64,000 nucleotides of DNA, from NCBI GenBank assembly GCA_935421135.1, contig OW285188.1, positions 19,197,233 through 19,261,232 on the forward strand, read 5' to 3'. Position numbers and translations under genes: made by a program. The notes beneath the pieces were generated by a model that was not told the DNA's origin, ran no database searches, and saw nothing but the letters and a program-made list of their open reading frames with translations. How positions within the stretch are numbered: the stretch's first letter is position 1; every line of letters starts with the position of its first letter. Source of the DNA: Bugulina stolonifera. Lineage: Eukaryota > Bryozoa > Gymnolaemata > Cheilostomatida > Bugulidae. This document shows, one piece after another, positions 13,401 to 28,400 of this stretch.

Positions 13401-16400
13401 CCTATATAATAACACATTGCCATCTTATTTTATAATCTATTTAAACACTCTCATGGGACCACATTTGAACACATAGACATGCCACTATTATCAAATTTAC
13501 TGGTACAAATTATGATATACATACATGATTGTATCTTGGTGTTTGAATATTATTTTTGCACACAGTTAAACACAATCGCTAGAGTAGAGAGGCTCAGGTA
13601 ATTTTTAAAAGTACGACTTTTAAAAGGTTTTGTGATCCAACTTGCGTATTATACAAGATTGGACAACTCCTAATATAACAGTAACATTAATGTGGTTGCT
13701 ACACATAACAATAACTTAAATACTATCACCAAACTTACCAATGGTATGACTGGCATATTTTGTAAATCTTATCTTAATACAAACAAACATTCATAACTCT
13801 ATCAAATATCAACCTCTGCATATTTGTAATAACTTGAGGTTATTGAACCTACCAGTTTGAGGAGATTCTTCATGCTGTTTTGTCTTTTGGTTGGGAGACT
13901 GGGCCTTCTTGAGAACAGGAGAGCCATTAGCCTGAGAGAGTCGTCTCTTCACTAAGTCATTGTACTCATTTTGGTTCAGCTTGAAGTCAGTAATGCCTGC
14001 GATTATACACAAGAAAGCACAACTCCAATAATTCACGTATAAACCACTGCTCAATTTACATGGGGTAACAATTTCTATTCTAATATACTTGAATTTACTC
14101 TACAATGTATGCAGCAACTATTATATGAATAATAATTATGATAATTATACAATTGCATATAATGCTAAAAGTTCCTTTGTAGGAATTCTTGCTTTGGCGT
14201 GAGCCAATGTATATGTATATAATGAATAACTGTCTGGAGTGTACTATTTCAGTGTAAGCACTATATTATTATAAGGGTCTCTATGACATTACCAATCCAA
14301 TTACAAGAATAATATACCAGAAGCCTATTTATTGTATAAAATACTAATACAGTAGATTTACCAGCAGCTATCATGGCGTCAGCGATATCTCTAAGCCAGG
14401 CATCCTTGGAGTACTCATTCTTACACTGAACTACATACTGTTCTATTGGACCACCATCAGGCAGATAAAACAGCTCAAACCTCCTCTCGTTATCAGCTGA
14501 CTTGGTTGGGTACGTGTAGACCTTCATCTGTGGAAGCTACAGGTAGTGGGCACGATATGCTATACATAGAGTATAATATAAACAGTACAGTTTATAAAAT
14601 CAGTGTACCAACTTGCTATAATTATTTATATTAAAACGCATGAAGTAAAATTATAAAAAATGTTTAGCAATCTACCTATTACTGCTATTGTACAGCTAGC
14701 AAGAAAAGGAATACAAAACCAAGTCTTTTTGCCTATTCACTTCGAGAAGACGAAAGGCAATTAATTCATTGACTGCTGTCAGTACCGGCTGAGATCACAT
14801 GACCACGAGGGGTAGTATACTCTGTTGTAATAGGTTGAGATCACATGACCACGAGGGGTAGTATACTCTGTTGTAATAGGTTCAGATCACATGACCACGA
14901 GGGGTAGTATACTCTATTGTAATAGGTTGAGATCACATGACCACGAGGGGTAGTATACTCTGTTGTAATAGGTTGATAACTTACCTCACACTTGTTCTTG
15001 TACTCAAACTCCTCAGTACTACCACCTGCCTTGGCTGGTTTAGTCATGACTAGGTTGGAGGGGAAGAGGAACATGTGTCTCTGTTTATCTTTACCTTCAG
15101 CTGGCTCATTGTCCCATACAGTAACTGTATCCTGCCATCATATACAAAGTAATAAACATCATGTAAATGACTTGTATACACATGTACACTACACAGTGTT
15201 ACTATATATGCATACAATTATTACAGTGTACCTTCATGTATATACACATAATAGAATCCATTAAGCTATTGTATATGCAAACAATTATATACCTGTATAC
15301 AGCATATCTGTATACTACATGTACATACATTGTATGCATATAGCTATACAAGTGCAAGTAAGTTTACAAGATATATTATGTCACTTTTATTTACATATAA
15401 AGCATATAGTATACACGTAGGTATACAGCATGTAACTTTATATAACAGCACACACCACATTAGTATACATGTATAACATATGCATACATATGCAGAGAGA
15501 ACATACTTACATGTCTAAGTACGTCACCGAGTGCTTTCATATCCTCAGGAGCTCCGTATATATTATTCAATATCAGCTGATCATCGATGGCTTTGACAAT
15601 AGACATGAGCATATTCAGGGTCTGCTCCAAGGGAGCACAGTCTTCACCCGCCCTCGTCGTGTATCGAATAAAGTCCTTCAAATAAGTTGTGAGTTTAGCC
15701 TCAAACTCAGCACAGTATTAGAAGGACATGATATATATATACCGCACTTTTAGTATGCAATAACAATGCTGAAAGTTCCTTATCGAAGCACATCAACACA
15801 CATTTAAAACACTCTAACAAAAAATACAAGATATTAATCATACAATGTAAACAAGAGACAATTACTTGGAGACTCTAATTATATAATTCATATACTAGTA
15901 AACAAATCACTTAGTGGAGACACAACTCCAAGTTATTGCCATCAGTACGATATCGGACAGTAGATTAGCTCCATAAACTGGGTTTATAATATTATCAGAA
16001 TGTAAAATCACCTAGTCTCTGTGAATAGTATATGCAATAGTGGTTCTAGTACTAGCATTGATCGTAATATAAAGTTATCTTCTCTCTTCTCAAAAGAAGA
16101 GAGAAGATAACTTTATATTATAACAAATATGTGTTTTAATACAATATTATTTATTGTGATAAGCTGTATCATACTAGCCCTATGTTTCACATGTACATGA
16201 ACATGCACAGGTACATTGTACATGTTCATGTACATAAATACACAGTTTAACTACTGGATATATACAGAGCAGTAGCTAACATGCACATGTATGTACATGT
16301 ATATTACGTAATAACATTAACACACCTTCAACAGTGACTCGTATCTCTTCAGCTGGCTGATTGGTTTGGTGAAGTACTTTAGCTTTGACTCTCTAGCCTT

Positions 16401-19400
16401 ATCATACTTAGAGTCTGCCTATAAAATATGAAATGAGAAATAAATCACACTGCTCCATTCAGTTACCAACTTTATGTATAATAATATTAAAATAACCTCG
16501 TCTGATTTTCATCATCCTTTATTAATTAGTATGTCACATGCATGACTTTACTTTAGTAATGCAACCCAAAACTGCATTTTTAATGTATAGTTGGTCGTAT
16601 AAATACAGCATGCTCAAAAATCCATTCAGTCTTACATAAAATATATTATATGGAAAATAGCATGCTTTCACAGCAAAATATACAGAACTCGTTTAACACA
16701 CATATTATTATAACAATTAAATAATAAACTGTTAGTTTAGTAAATTAATATTACCTTTTCTGTACTATGCTATGCAACATATTATGTAATATTTGTAAGA
16801 TAACACAACAGTCAGAGTACTCTAATGGCTAGTAAGATAATAGTGCCATATACATGTATATTAGTCTAATGTACGCCAACATAATGTAACAGCTCGACCT
16901 TGACACACTCTTTGAGGTGCTAAAGAGGTTACTCACTTGCTAAACATAAAACATGTAGTAGATAAATATAAACCAGTATACATTGTATAATATGCAGTAC
17001 TGTTGTAGGTATACAACAGTAGATATACAGCAGTAGATACACAGTAGATGCACAGTAGATACACAGTAGATATACAGTATATACACAGTAGATGCACAGT
17101 AGATGCACAGTAGATAATACAGTAGATATACAGCAGTAGATACACAGTAGATACACAGTAGATACACAGTAGATATACAGTAGATACACAGTAGATACAC
17201 AGTAGATACACAGTAGATACACAGTAGATGCACAGTAGATGCACAGTAGATACACAGTAGATACACAGTAGATACACAGTAGATGCACAGTAGATACACA
17301 GTAGATGCACAGTAGATACACAGTAGATACACAGTAGATGCACAGTAGATACACAGTAGATACACAGTAGATACACAGTAGATACACAGTAGATGCACAG
17401 TAGATACACAGTAGATACACAGTAGATACACAGTAGATGCACAGTATATACACAGTAGATACACAATAGATGCACAGTAGATACACAGTAGATGCACAGT
17501 AGATACACAGTATATATACACCTACCACATCTGTCACTATTCGGTGACCACAGTAGTCCTTATAAGACTCAAACCATTCTTGCTGTAAGAAATATACGAG
17601 TACATATAGACATATAGACATAGATATGGATAGACATGGACATTGCATCCACATGTACATATACATGCATGTACAGTATAGCTAGGATCAAACATACCTC
17701 TGCATACTGCATGTACAGTGTTTTAAACAGAATGTATCTTTGTACAGGGTAGATGATGGTGATGAATTTATGTATTCAAACCAGAAAACGGAGAAAATTA
17801 ACCACACTGACGTTTAACAAGATATTGTCCTCGGCAGGACTGGCACCAAGACTACATAACGATACATAATATGACGACCTACCCATTTCATAAAGGCATC
17901 AGCAACATCTAAAGGAGAGTCCATACAGCCCATTAGTTCAGGAAGAAAGAGGTCCTTGTGGAACTGCGCAAGGTCCTTGAGTTCTCCGGCAACACTCAGT
18001 TGATTCTTAAACTTGGCTGGATCTTCAGCCTCCAGTTTTTCAATAAGATCGGAGAGATCATTGATGTAATCTCTTTCAGCCTCCACAAGCTCACCAAGTG
18101 CATACCTGGCACGTCATAGAATATATTATACAGTACTAGTAAGTTTTACCTAGTGCATACCTGGCACGTCATAGAATATATACAGTACTAGTAAGTATTA
18201 CCTAGTGCATACCTGGCACATCGTAGAATATATACAGTAAGAGTGGCCTAATGTGCATAACTGGTGCATCACAGAATATATACATGAAGATTCGTGGAAT
18301 GCATAATATCAGAGATATCATGGATTCATAGAATATTATGTAATACAGAAACACCTGCATTATGAAATATAAATTATACTGTAACATACAGTACCTTCTC
18401 TTAACCTTAGCCTCGGCTGGTTTGTTAGTAATCTGTATGATATCCTCTCTAAACACTTCTCTAGTGTTCCTCCTATCAACTAGTCCGCCACCGTCCTTCT
18501 GCTCCAAGTAGCTAGCTGGCATCCAGCCAACACGACTGGGATTCACCTTCAACAGAATATTTAGTTTACTACAGGCAGACCTCACATTCATGTACATAGC
18601 AAAAGATTTATGCTAAACCATGCAGATTTGATTTACATTGCATGTTCCTGGATTTTATGACTAAATTTAGAGTTATCAACTCTGTCTCATTCAGTATGGT
18701 TGTTGCTATGTAATACAATTATTAAAGTTTCAACAGAGATAGGCTCCTCTCTCACCTTGGTAGGTTTGGTCTTAACAAGCCACATGTGTGGGTTAGTCTG
18801 GTCCAACACCTCAAGGAACTGCCCCTCATAGACCTTCAACTCTGGGGATTCATAGTCAGCCACAGCAACAAATACAGGGTTCACAGTCTAAAAACAGTTA
18901 TTTAAGTAGGCTAATTGACTGTAATATTCAAACAAAGATTTCGGATAAAGTATGTCAATTCGAAGTTGTCTCACCTTCGGTTTGGACTAGACAATTTTAA
19001 AGACCATCCAAAAATTTTCTGACTCTAGAGTCGTAGGCCAAAGGCATGACAATTCCAATCTGTTACCAGTACATATAGAAAACTAAACACTTTTGTGCTA
19101 TCTCTCTTTGCAAAAAATTTATCTTGTATGCTGTGTAAAATTGTTTAGTCTAAATAAAAGGGAAAACAACTCCAAATGACAAAAACTGGTGAAGTCATTA
19201 ACCGATTCTCTTTTCTAATATAGAAGGGTTTAAATAATGCTACACAGTCGTCTTACATCTATTGGTAATGTTCATCTTAGAAATTATCTAATTCAAGTCT
19301 AAGATATGTGATGGCTTTAGTAACCAACTACACAAAAATAGGACTCTTGCATATCAATTAAATGTAGATTGTACTGCTTAACGAAATGCACGGTGTGTGC

Positions 19401-22400
19401 GAAAATGATGTAAATAGGGCTATAATTCATCGATAGGCCTATTAATACCAGTCACGTATTGTACAAGAACACAGAGTATAATAATTATGCTATATTATAA
19501 TAAAACCTAAGGAGCTATTTGAAACATCTCAACAGTTTTGGTGGTATGCAAAGAACTCAACATAAAAATATAAAATAATGTATTTTTAATATCAGTAATT
19601 AATATTATACACTTCACATTCCATTCTGGTTGTGATGTCATTACTTTTTGTTTTAATTAAAATTACCCCCACCAATTATACTAGAAGTAGCAGAGCCTAA
19701 AAAGAGTGTTGAGATTAGTTTAAGACGATTTGAACATTGAACCTATTTTGAATACACATACCAACAACAACACATAGAGAGAGAAACTGCAAGGTATGTA
19801 CTGGTAGATTAGTCAGTAAATCGTATTGCTGCAAAAGATAGTTGCTGTGTACAAGGTGTTGAGTTGAACTGTGGGTGCATGGTATTGACTGCAGGGAGTA
19901 GTAACAGTTATTCACTACTATTCACTATTTCCACTTCTGGTATCAAGTAATATTCAAGCAATTTCAGTGACAAAAATAGAAATTAATGCCCAGCCAAGAT
20001 TTTTGGTGATAGTGATAAAAAACTATCCATGTTAACAACAATTTGTGTGTCAAAAATTGATGAGAACCAAAATAATGGATGGCAAAAAAAACAATCAAGG
20101 TTATCAAAGGACTGAACCACTATATGACTGGTACAATGCATATTCATAATCAGCTTTTAGTAATGTTATGATGAACGAATGTACTCTTCCCCCTCCTCAC
20201 ATCAAATAGAGTAAACTGCTTCCTTATCCATATAACTATGATGTCTATGTAACCACAATCTAACATAATATTTTACATGATTGCCTAGTTATCTTACATA
20301 ATATTATAATACTATATTTATATTATAATATAATAATAATTATGACGAAATTTACACCAAAATGTTATGCACTCTAGAAAAATATTTAAAAGGAATTTAA
20401 AATAAATTATAAGTATTTAGAGAAGCCATTACTCAGCAATAATTGAAATTCTTAAGCACTATCAATTGCACATAATATTATTAACTAATTAATTCTCTTA
20501 ATCCTTTCCTCACATTAATTTCCCTTCTTATTTTTTCTTTTTCTCAACCTTTTGCTAGTAAAATATTGTCTTCTAAAACTCTAGTCAAACTCACTATAAC
20601 TAATCATTGGCTCGATAAAACATGTCGGTGCAAAATGGCACGAGGAACAAGCAATACGCGACTAGTACATGTAAATTGTTGTACTGTAATGGAGTTGTCT
20701 ACTCAAACATTCTCCCTAATTTATGTAGTCATGTGATACCTTTGAGGGTTATTTCTAAGACCATCGCAAGCATGTGATTAGATATACAAGATATCAAGTG
20801 TGGTCAACATTTTTATCATTCCACGATTTTGCTGCCAACTCGGAAGCATCCGCTAGCACCTTCACAATTTCATCTTAATACAACAAATTCAAATAAAACG
20901 TTCAATGATGTCGCCGAGCTTTTAAACAGCATGTTCCCCAATAACACAATGACTTACTTCTTTAGCCGAGTCGTTCTCCGCCTCTTCACCAGAGGAAGAA
21001 TCTTCCACCTCAAAGCTCCGCCTTATTGAAGAGGTGCTCTTCCTCATACTTGATTTCTTCTGTTTAGAGGTCTTTGGAGAGTCGGTTGATGAATCGGCAG
21101 ATGCCAACAGTTTACCATCGCCCATAGACTGAGCAAGGTAAGATCTAGGCATGTAAGCAACCTAAAACACATAATCTTATTATTCCAGTTCCATCCAATC
21201 AAATACCAATTTACCGGGAACAGGTAGTACCTCTCTTCAAGTCATAGTACAATCGGTAGTTCTCGTTTATGTAGTATTCGATTCATTATGTGGATGGGCT
21301 ACATGGTATTTACCTGCGAGTGCATATCATCTTACCTGCAAAGAGTCTTCCTTCTTTCTAACAAGCCATTTGTCATCACGCTGTGTGTCCAATACTTCCA
21401 CTACGTCTCCGTAGGAAAAGTTTAACGTTTTACTTGGCTCATAAAAATCACGAATAACATACATTCTTGAGAGGAAGTGAGTTTCTTTATCGATATCAGA
21501 TTGAACATCAGTGGAATGTTCCTCTTCGACAGCGGATAAATCATGGGCTATAAACAGCACATCATCACTGTAGTCAGAGGGTGCAGTGTCGTGCTCACTT
21601 ATCACAACTAGCGTGGGAAGAGAAAAGCAAACAGGGGAGTGAAACACACAGTGTGCAATCAAATGGTCTTAGCAGTGTTTGGTGCGACCAAATCCATGGC
21701 GGTTAAAGTGGTAAGAGACAGTTTCTGAAATACTCTAATGACCTTATGTATCCACGTGTACAAAGTAATCACTATTTGGCAGGTGAGAGTAACCTAGGAT
21801 TCACAATTATCCATAATGGTAGCTGAATGTTTATAATAGTAACCGACTGCCTTTTCGGTAAATTTCTGCGTGGGTGATTACTAATGTAATCTCCATATTA
21901 TTATGTTTGTTAATACCAATATTAAAGCCTGGGAATCACTCATTGCCAGCATTTTAAAATTCCAAAAGTTTAATTTGTGAATACGAAAGGTCAGTTAGGG
22001 CAAACATACAAGTAGCAGGTTACTAAGAGAAAGACAGTAGTTACCGGTGACTCATATCAATGGTGTGTGATGTTTCTGGGATAAAACAGTTGCACTTCGA
22101 GGAAAGAAGAAAGATTCTTTCATGGGACTTTGGTGTTACACACGTACATTGAGTTATGGGTATGTTCATTTAAAACTAGATGTATCATCATTTTGAACAT
22201 GACGGTACAGGATGACATTATACCCAGAGAATAGATGAACCCAAACACGATTGCTTAGTTATTTGCTTTCAAATTTGTGTTGAAATTTTAATTGTACATG
22301 ACAGATACCGTTTGAATCTTTTCACAACATTTTTGGTCAGTACAGTTTTAATGAACATACCGATAGAAAAATTCACAATACTGCATAGTCAAGGGTCAAA

Positions 22401-25400
22401 TGTGTGTAGGTGATGAATCATTATCAGATTAATGACTCTTCCAAGACAAGCCACATTAGTACACAGCTCTACAAGTTTGGATTTGTCAAATTCTTCCAAT
22501 AGAAACATTTTTTAAAACAGCAACAATGATTTTATGTTATCACGTTGTAATCTTTAATATTACACTATATTATATAATGATTTTCCTTCCAACTTTTAAT
22601 TTATTGTAATTATACTGTCAATTCGATCCTATAGAGTGAAGGAATGACAACTCCAAACCACAAAAGTTCATTCCAATAATTGAGTGAATTGTCTTGGAAC
22701 AATTTTGATTAGACTACATCATTTGTCCTGCTATGTCTTTAGAATAATTAATTATCTCTTCTACCACATATTAGTTCTCAATTAATTGGATAAAATGGAT
22801 CGGACACACAGATTTGAATACAGACACAATAGTTGATACAGTTATTCGCCTGGAAGAGTTTAATCCAAGTTTAGAATAATATGCAATGTACACATTATTA
22901 ATAGTAAGTCTAAAATTTTAAAGCTCGAGTTAGTCAGTTAGCATAGTGAACCACAACACCTTAGCTTTTCTTTACCTGATATTCTTTTGCCTAAAATGGT
23001 GAGAAACAAACTAGTAATAGAAAATAAAAAAACAAACTATAAACCTTATGTTAGAATTCATTAGTCACATTCCACATGATTACTTGATTGAAGATTAACC
23101 ATAACATCAACTCTTGCTTACGAATTGACCTACAGAATAGACCTACACTCGACTGCCTACACTATGTGTCTATTTACATAACATATTAGCCAATATAAAT
23201 AAGCTTTAGTACCTTCAACATGAATATTGAAACTGCAGAAGACTGCGCCTTGCGAATTTGTAGCTGTGCACGTGTACTCCCCCGAATCCAGAATTGAACA
23301 TCTACAAAGTGGTAGAAGACATAATAATTAATTCTAAGAGCATATCGGGGACATTGGTGTATGGCAATGTCAGGCAGCCCACTGATCGATCACACTATAT
23401 AATGACTTCAATTAAGTAAAGTGATCTTATAATTCAAACTCAGACCTAATTCAAACCAATCATGACGGTCCCTTGGAGTTTGAATTAAGGAAGTTTCACT
23501 GTAGGCCTATATGGTAATGTCAGGCAGCCCACTAATTGATCACACTAGGTAGTAACATATTAGACTATTTCAATAAAGTAATTAGCTGTTACCATCAGAA
23601 TTCATTCACGTCATGAAGATGAAATGAAGTAGGCTACTAAGTTGATTAAGAGTCATTTTTCTGTGGCACAACAATAAATATTAATTTTACTTGCCCTGGT
23701 ATCTCCAGATAATATTCATCTTTCTTATCATATAGTCGGCAGGTACCATCACTTTTCAACAACTTTCCGTCACGAAACCAAGTAACAACAGGTCTTGGGG
23801 AACCTAAGAATAATTAATAACAAAGTAACATTTAGGAAAGGTTATATTTGCCAAATTTATAGTCTCTTGTGCATGTAGCCTAGATCACACATATACATTG
23901 TAGGCTATGTGTATATGTCTATAATAATCAAAATTTGAAGGGAATATAACATATAGCTGTGAGCTAGTGGTTAGTGCTCTGGAATTTGAATTCCTGTAAA
24001 GGTGGTGCTAGCAAGGAGATCTGATGCCAATATTTTCACTTTTCCATGCTGAAATCAGCATAGCGAAGACCCTTCCCACCTCAAAATATAAAAAAATTAT
24101 ATCTCCCTAACATATCATTGCTTTCTTACCAAGCATTAACAGCAGGAAGTAAAACTAATTGGTTTTTGCAGGCTTTGGCCTACTGAATACCTCTTTCTAA
24201 TGGTTCACCATAATTCGTTTCGAGCATAAAATACACACCAACAGCCTCACCTTGGCATCTGCTAAAGACTTTAATAGTTTCATCTTCCCTACAGACTAGC
24301 GTCTCAGGCTTTTCTAAGAATTTAGGAGCCGATTCTTTACTGTAAAAATAAATTATATACTTACACATCTACCTAGTAGATATTTGTATAGATGAGGCAC
24401 TACTTACAACCTATCGATTTTCATTCTACATTATTATTATTAAACAACTTGTAAATATAATATTAAGCCTGATTATATTACACTGTATGCAATTAAATTA
24501 AATGTTGTTTTGTATAGTGAATAATTCAGTGCTATGAGTAGTCCTATATGCATATCTAACATTAAGTTGATACAATGATATCTAATATCACAGTAGGAAT
24601 ATAAATTACTAAAATATAAGATATATTATTAATATTGAATGAAACACTTCTAAAAATAAAAATTCATGCTCATCATTAAAACATGAACAGGTCTGGAATG
24701 TGAACTACTTTCGTTTGCTCATTATTCCCATGCTGATCGTAAATCAAATTCAACATGAAATCTAGAAGAATGAAATGTGGAAATACACAAAATTAAAATA
24801 AATGTAAAAAATAAAAATTACTGAAAGCAATTCAATATTTAATATAATTATGGTACATTGCTGTGATATCGAGTGCTGTACTACAGATGAGAATTCGTGA
24901 GTAGCAAAGAAAGGCAGAGCAATGCATAAAATTGAAAATCCAAATTTCGTGTAGAACGGTTTTGATTCAATAATTTCCAAAAAAAAAAGGAAAACAATAC
25001 CATGGTAAAGACACGTTGTGGATTCACACACGCTGTGAGACCTTTCCACGTGCGGTCTTAGCTTGTGATTTTCACACCGAATCACCCGTTTTTTCCACTA
25101 CATTGTTTTCAATGAAGTTTATAAAGACCGCTGTTGTATAGCCTGCGCTTTAGAATGTTTAAAAACATAAACAAAGTAGAATTATAGTAAACAAGTTTTT
25201 AACCAATAGAATACTTGACTGGGAAATTTTCGCAATGACGAATGGTTTTCTGCAATTCTATAGTGTCACAGAAGTTGTCCGCCCTTCCATTGCTGCTGAT
25301 CGCAATATTTTGCAGTTAGTGACCAGTGTACAGTTACAGACTACAGTAGTTGGCATGATTCAGTCATCAAACATTAGGCCGGCTATTCAGGCTTATTCAA

Positions 25401-28400
25401 GCCTATTCATAGTATGAACTCCAAACCCAATCAGTAATTCAAGCTTCCACAGCATTGGTTAGAGCTTTTGCAGTGTATTTTGGTTAGATTAGTGAACGGC
25501 CCTGATGTACATACCCAGGGTAATCTGTGTTATCGCCAGTACGATACGGTTAAAGTAAAATAAAATATTTGCATAATTTGTGTTGACTGTTGAGCTAAAT
25601 TAATTGTTACAAAATTTATATAATGATAAGTTTCCGCATGTAAAATATATAATGTACATGTTATACCCAATGTATGTATTACTATATTGTGCTCTAGGAA
25701 AGGAACAAGCTTTAACCAAGACTCTGTGAATGCAACATCAATGACTAAGTATGATGTATAATATACTTTATACATGCATAATAATAAAAGACCTGATTAT
25801 GCTCAACACATTGATCATTGCATATCATGACTGTACATGCAGTCTAACCTCATTATGGATTATGAATTAAAAGTATTTATTTTACATTGCCATCTGCACT
25901 TTATCTAGCAATGATCTAGCCTAGGCACCAGGTCAACTACTATCTAGTGCAATACAAACCTGTGATGTAGCAATAGAATCAGCTGTAGACCATATGCATA
26001 TACTGTACAACATGTACTTGTACACTTATCTTATGAGTTGGTTGATTTGAATTTCAGGTTTGTGTTGAAGTACATGTTACATCGGAATTATGTAAGTACA
26101 TCAGTGTATTATATTTATATACCATCATGCATGTTTTAATGACTTGATTGCTTACCGGTTTGCACTGTCTTCTGCTTCCTCCATGGACGGGGTCATCACT
26201 AGTGGTCTCCTTCTACTGCTGACCACTGGTGACTCATCAGCCTTGTGTACACCAACCTCTTTCACTGTGGTCATCTTCACTGACTCCATGTGAGAGGTCT
26301 TACTCTTCAGGTTTGCTTTGTGAGCTGTCAAACACAACATATAATGTAATGTTACCTGACCATGATTGCATAGGATGCACCTAATACATGCCAGTATTGC
26401 CATACAGCTATTGCTAACAGTGATATCATAGATATGTATAGACATGTAAGTATACATGTTATGTTACGCAACCGATGCAAATACTTGTATATGCAGTATT
26501 TATCGTATTCCATTCTCCTACTACTGATTTTATTACTGTGTCTCCTTCAGCAAAATATAATTATTATTTTCATCTGTCACTGTTTACAAGTTGCATAGTA
26601 TTGTTAATATTGCACCACCGAACACTTAACATACCTACCTAGTTTACAGTTTTTCCAACGTTTCATGCTGGAATGCGTAAAAGAACTGAAGTAATACACT
26701 CTACTACCCAAGGTAAGAACTCACCAATGCTTACTAGCTCTGATTGCGTACAACTTGCTGTATTAGTAGTTGCACTATAATTTGGTTAAACAGCTTATGC
26801 AATAATTTAATTATTTCCAATTTGTAACCCAATTTAACATAGTTTACTTTGAGCTTATAGTACAGTCTACTTGCACACAACATAATTATGTTATATTGTA
26901 ATATCGCAATGGAGTCTATTCACAGTTTCACAACCACGAGTTTCACAACCATGAGTTTCACAGTATCTGCAATTAATAATGTGAGCTGAGATGACTGTTG
27001 TATTTTCCAATTTCATATTCCATTTTGTACCCAATAAACTGATTAAAATAAAAATGCAATAATATGTTATTTAATTCTGCTGTATACCATTTTCCAAATC
27101 TTAGTATCAGAAATGGGACAGTTTTACAAGTTGGAATCAAAAGTATTTTACTAACTTCCAAATGACAATATTGTACAGATTTATGAAGTATGAATTCAGA
27201 TTTGCAGCTGGTAAAGATCATATTATTGCTGTAGTAAATGTACAATGCAGTAGCTGCTACATGTATGTAACTAACTAGTCTTTGCAAAACATAACTTACT
27301 GTGCAGAGAGAGGAAATTTATCCAAACCAAATTTTCTCACACATGTTGTACAAAATGTGTAGCATGCTGAACCAGCCTAAAAATTTCTATTCAAATATAA
27401 AGTAAAAGCTATACCTAACCTGGAACCAGTTATACCAAAGTATTAAACACTTATGCAAAATGTTGCAGTGTTAATTACTGTTATATAGATATATATATTT
27501 AATATTGTATAACTACAACATCCACAGTATACTGCATAGATGGCTGGGTCTAGGCTGTATATAGCAGATGTTAGATAACTTCTCATCAACTTATTGTCAG
27601 CTTACTCTATACAGTCCATTAGCAAAGGTCAGCACTGCATATTCTAGTAAAAGCTCTGTGTTCATGTAAATTCCCTGTGGTATTCCACAACTCAAAGTAA
27701 TTAGTGGAAAGTAGAAATACATATATTATTATATTATATAATTATCATGTATGCACACACTTCTATGTTGTAATGGCTTATATTGGTCAGCATTTACTAT
27801 TTACAATATACATGCAGTACTGCTATTCAAATTACTGGGTATATATATGTATTATAATAATAGCTCACTGTGTTTATTCTACTATACATACATGTAGTAT
27901 ACACTTTTACCTGATGTGAATATTGTCTGTGTATGTATGCAGTGTGTTATCTATGCACAGCACATATGCATGCACTATCACAGTATCCATAACAACAACT
28001 ATATAAGATACATGTACATTGTAGGCCCTACACACCTACAAACATAGTGTACATTGTATAATATGACAAAAAAGCTTTACCAGAGGTTTCATTTCTGAAC
28101 AGAATTAACAAATTTATGTTTCATACAAAAAATTACTAGAAGCCCAACATCATAATATGTATAGAAGATGTTTAATCCATAGCACCTGCTGTTAGTTGTC
28201 TTAATTGTGTTACAAATCAAGCTGGGTAAGCAAAACCAACACATAAAAACTAACTACATACTGTAAAGATGTACATGTACATGTATAACCAGAAATAATA
28301 GTTTGATTACAGCGATAGCAGGGTAAAAGTAATATGATAAATGTTAGATTAAAGTGTGATAAGACGTATCTGATGTAGTCGTATTTAGTACAAGATACAA

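Noticed and set aside
16929..17666. Cys/Tyr/Leu-rich proteins of 191-245 codons in three minus frames
   Set aside because: Produced by the 11-bp minisatellite; a period not divisible by 3 gives the same peptide in all frames.
18960..19010. Another possible GTTGTCT...AGACAA hairpin
   Set aside because: Pairing is limited to about eight bases and could be chance.
24762..25085. 107-codon minus frame possibly starting an alternative gene B transcript
   Set aside because: Second half is hydrophobic AT-driven sequence; no donor continues it in frame to the Ig exon at 24339.
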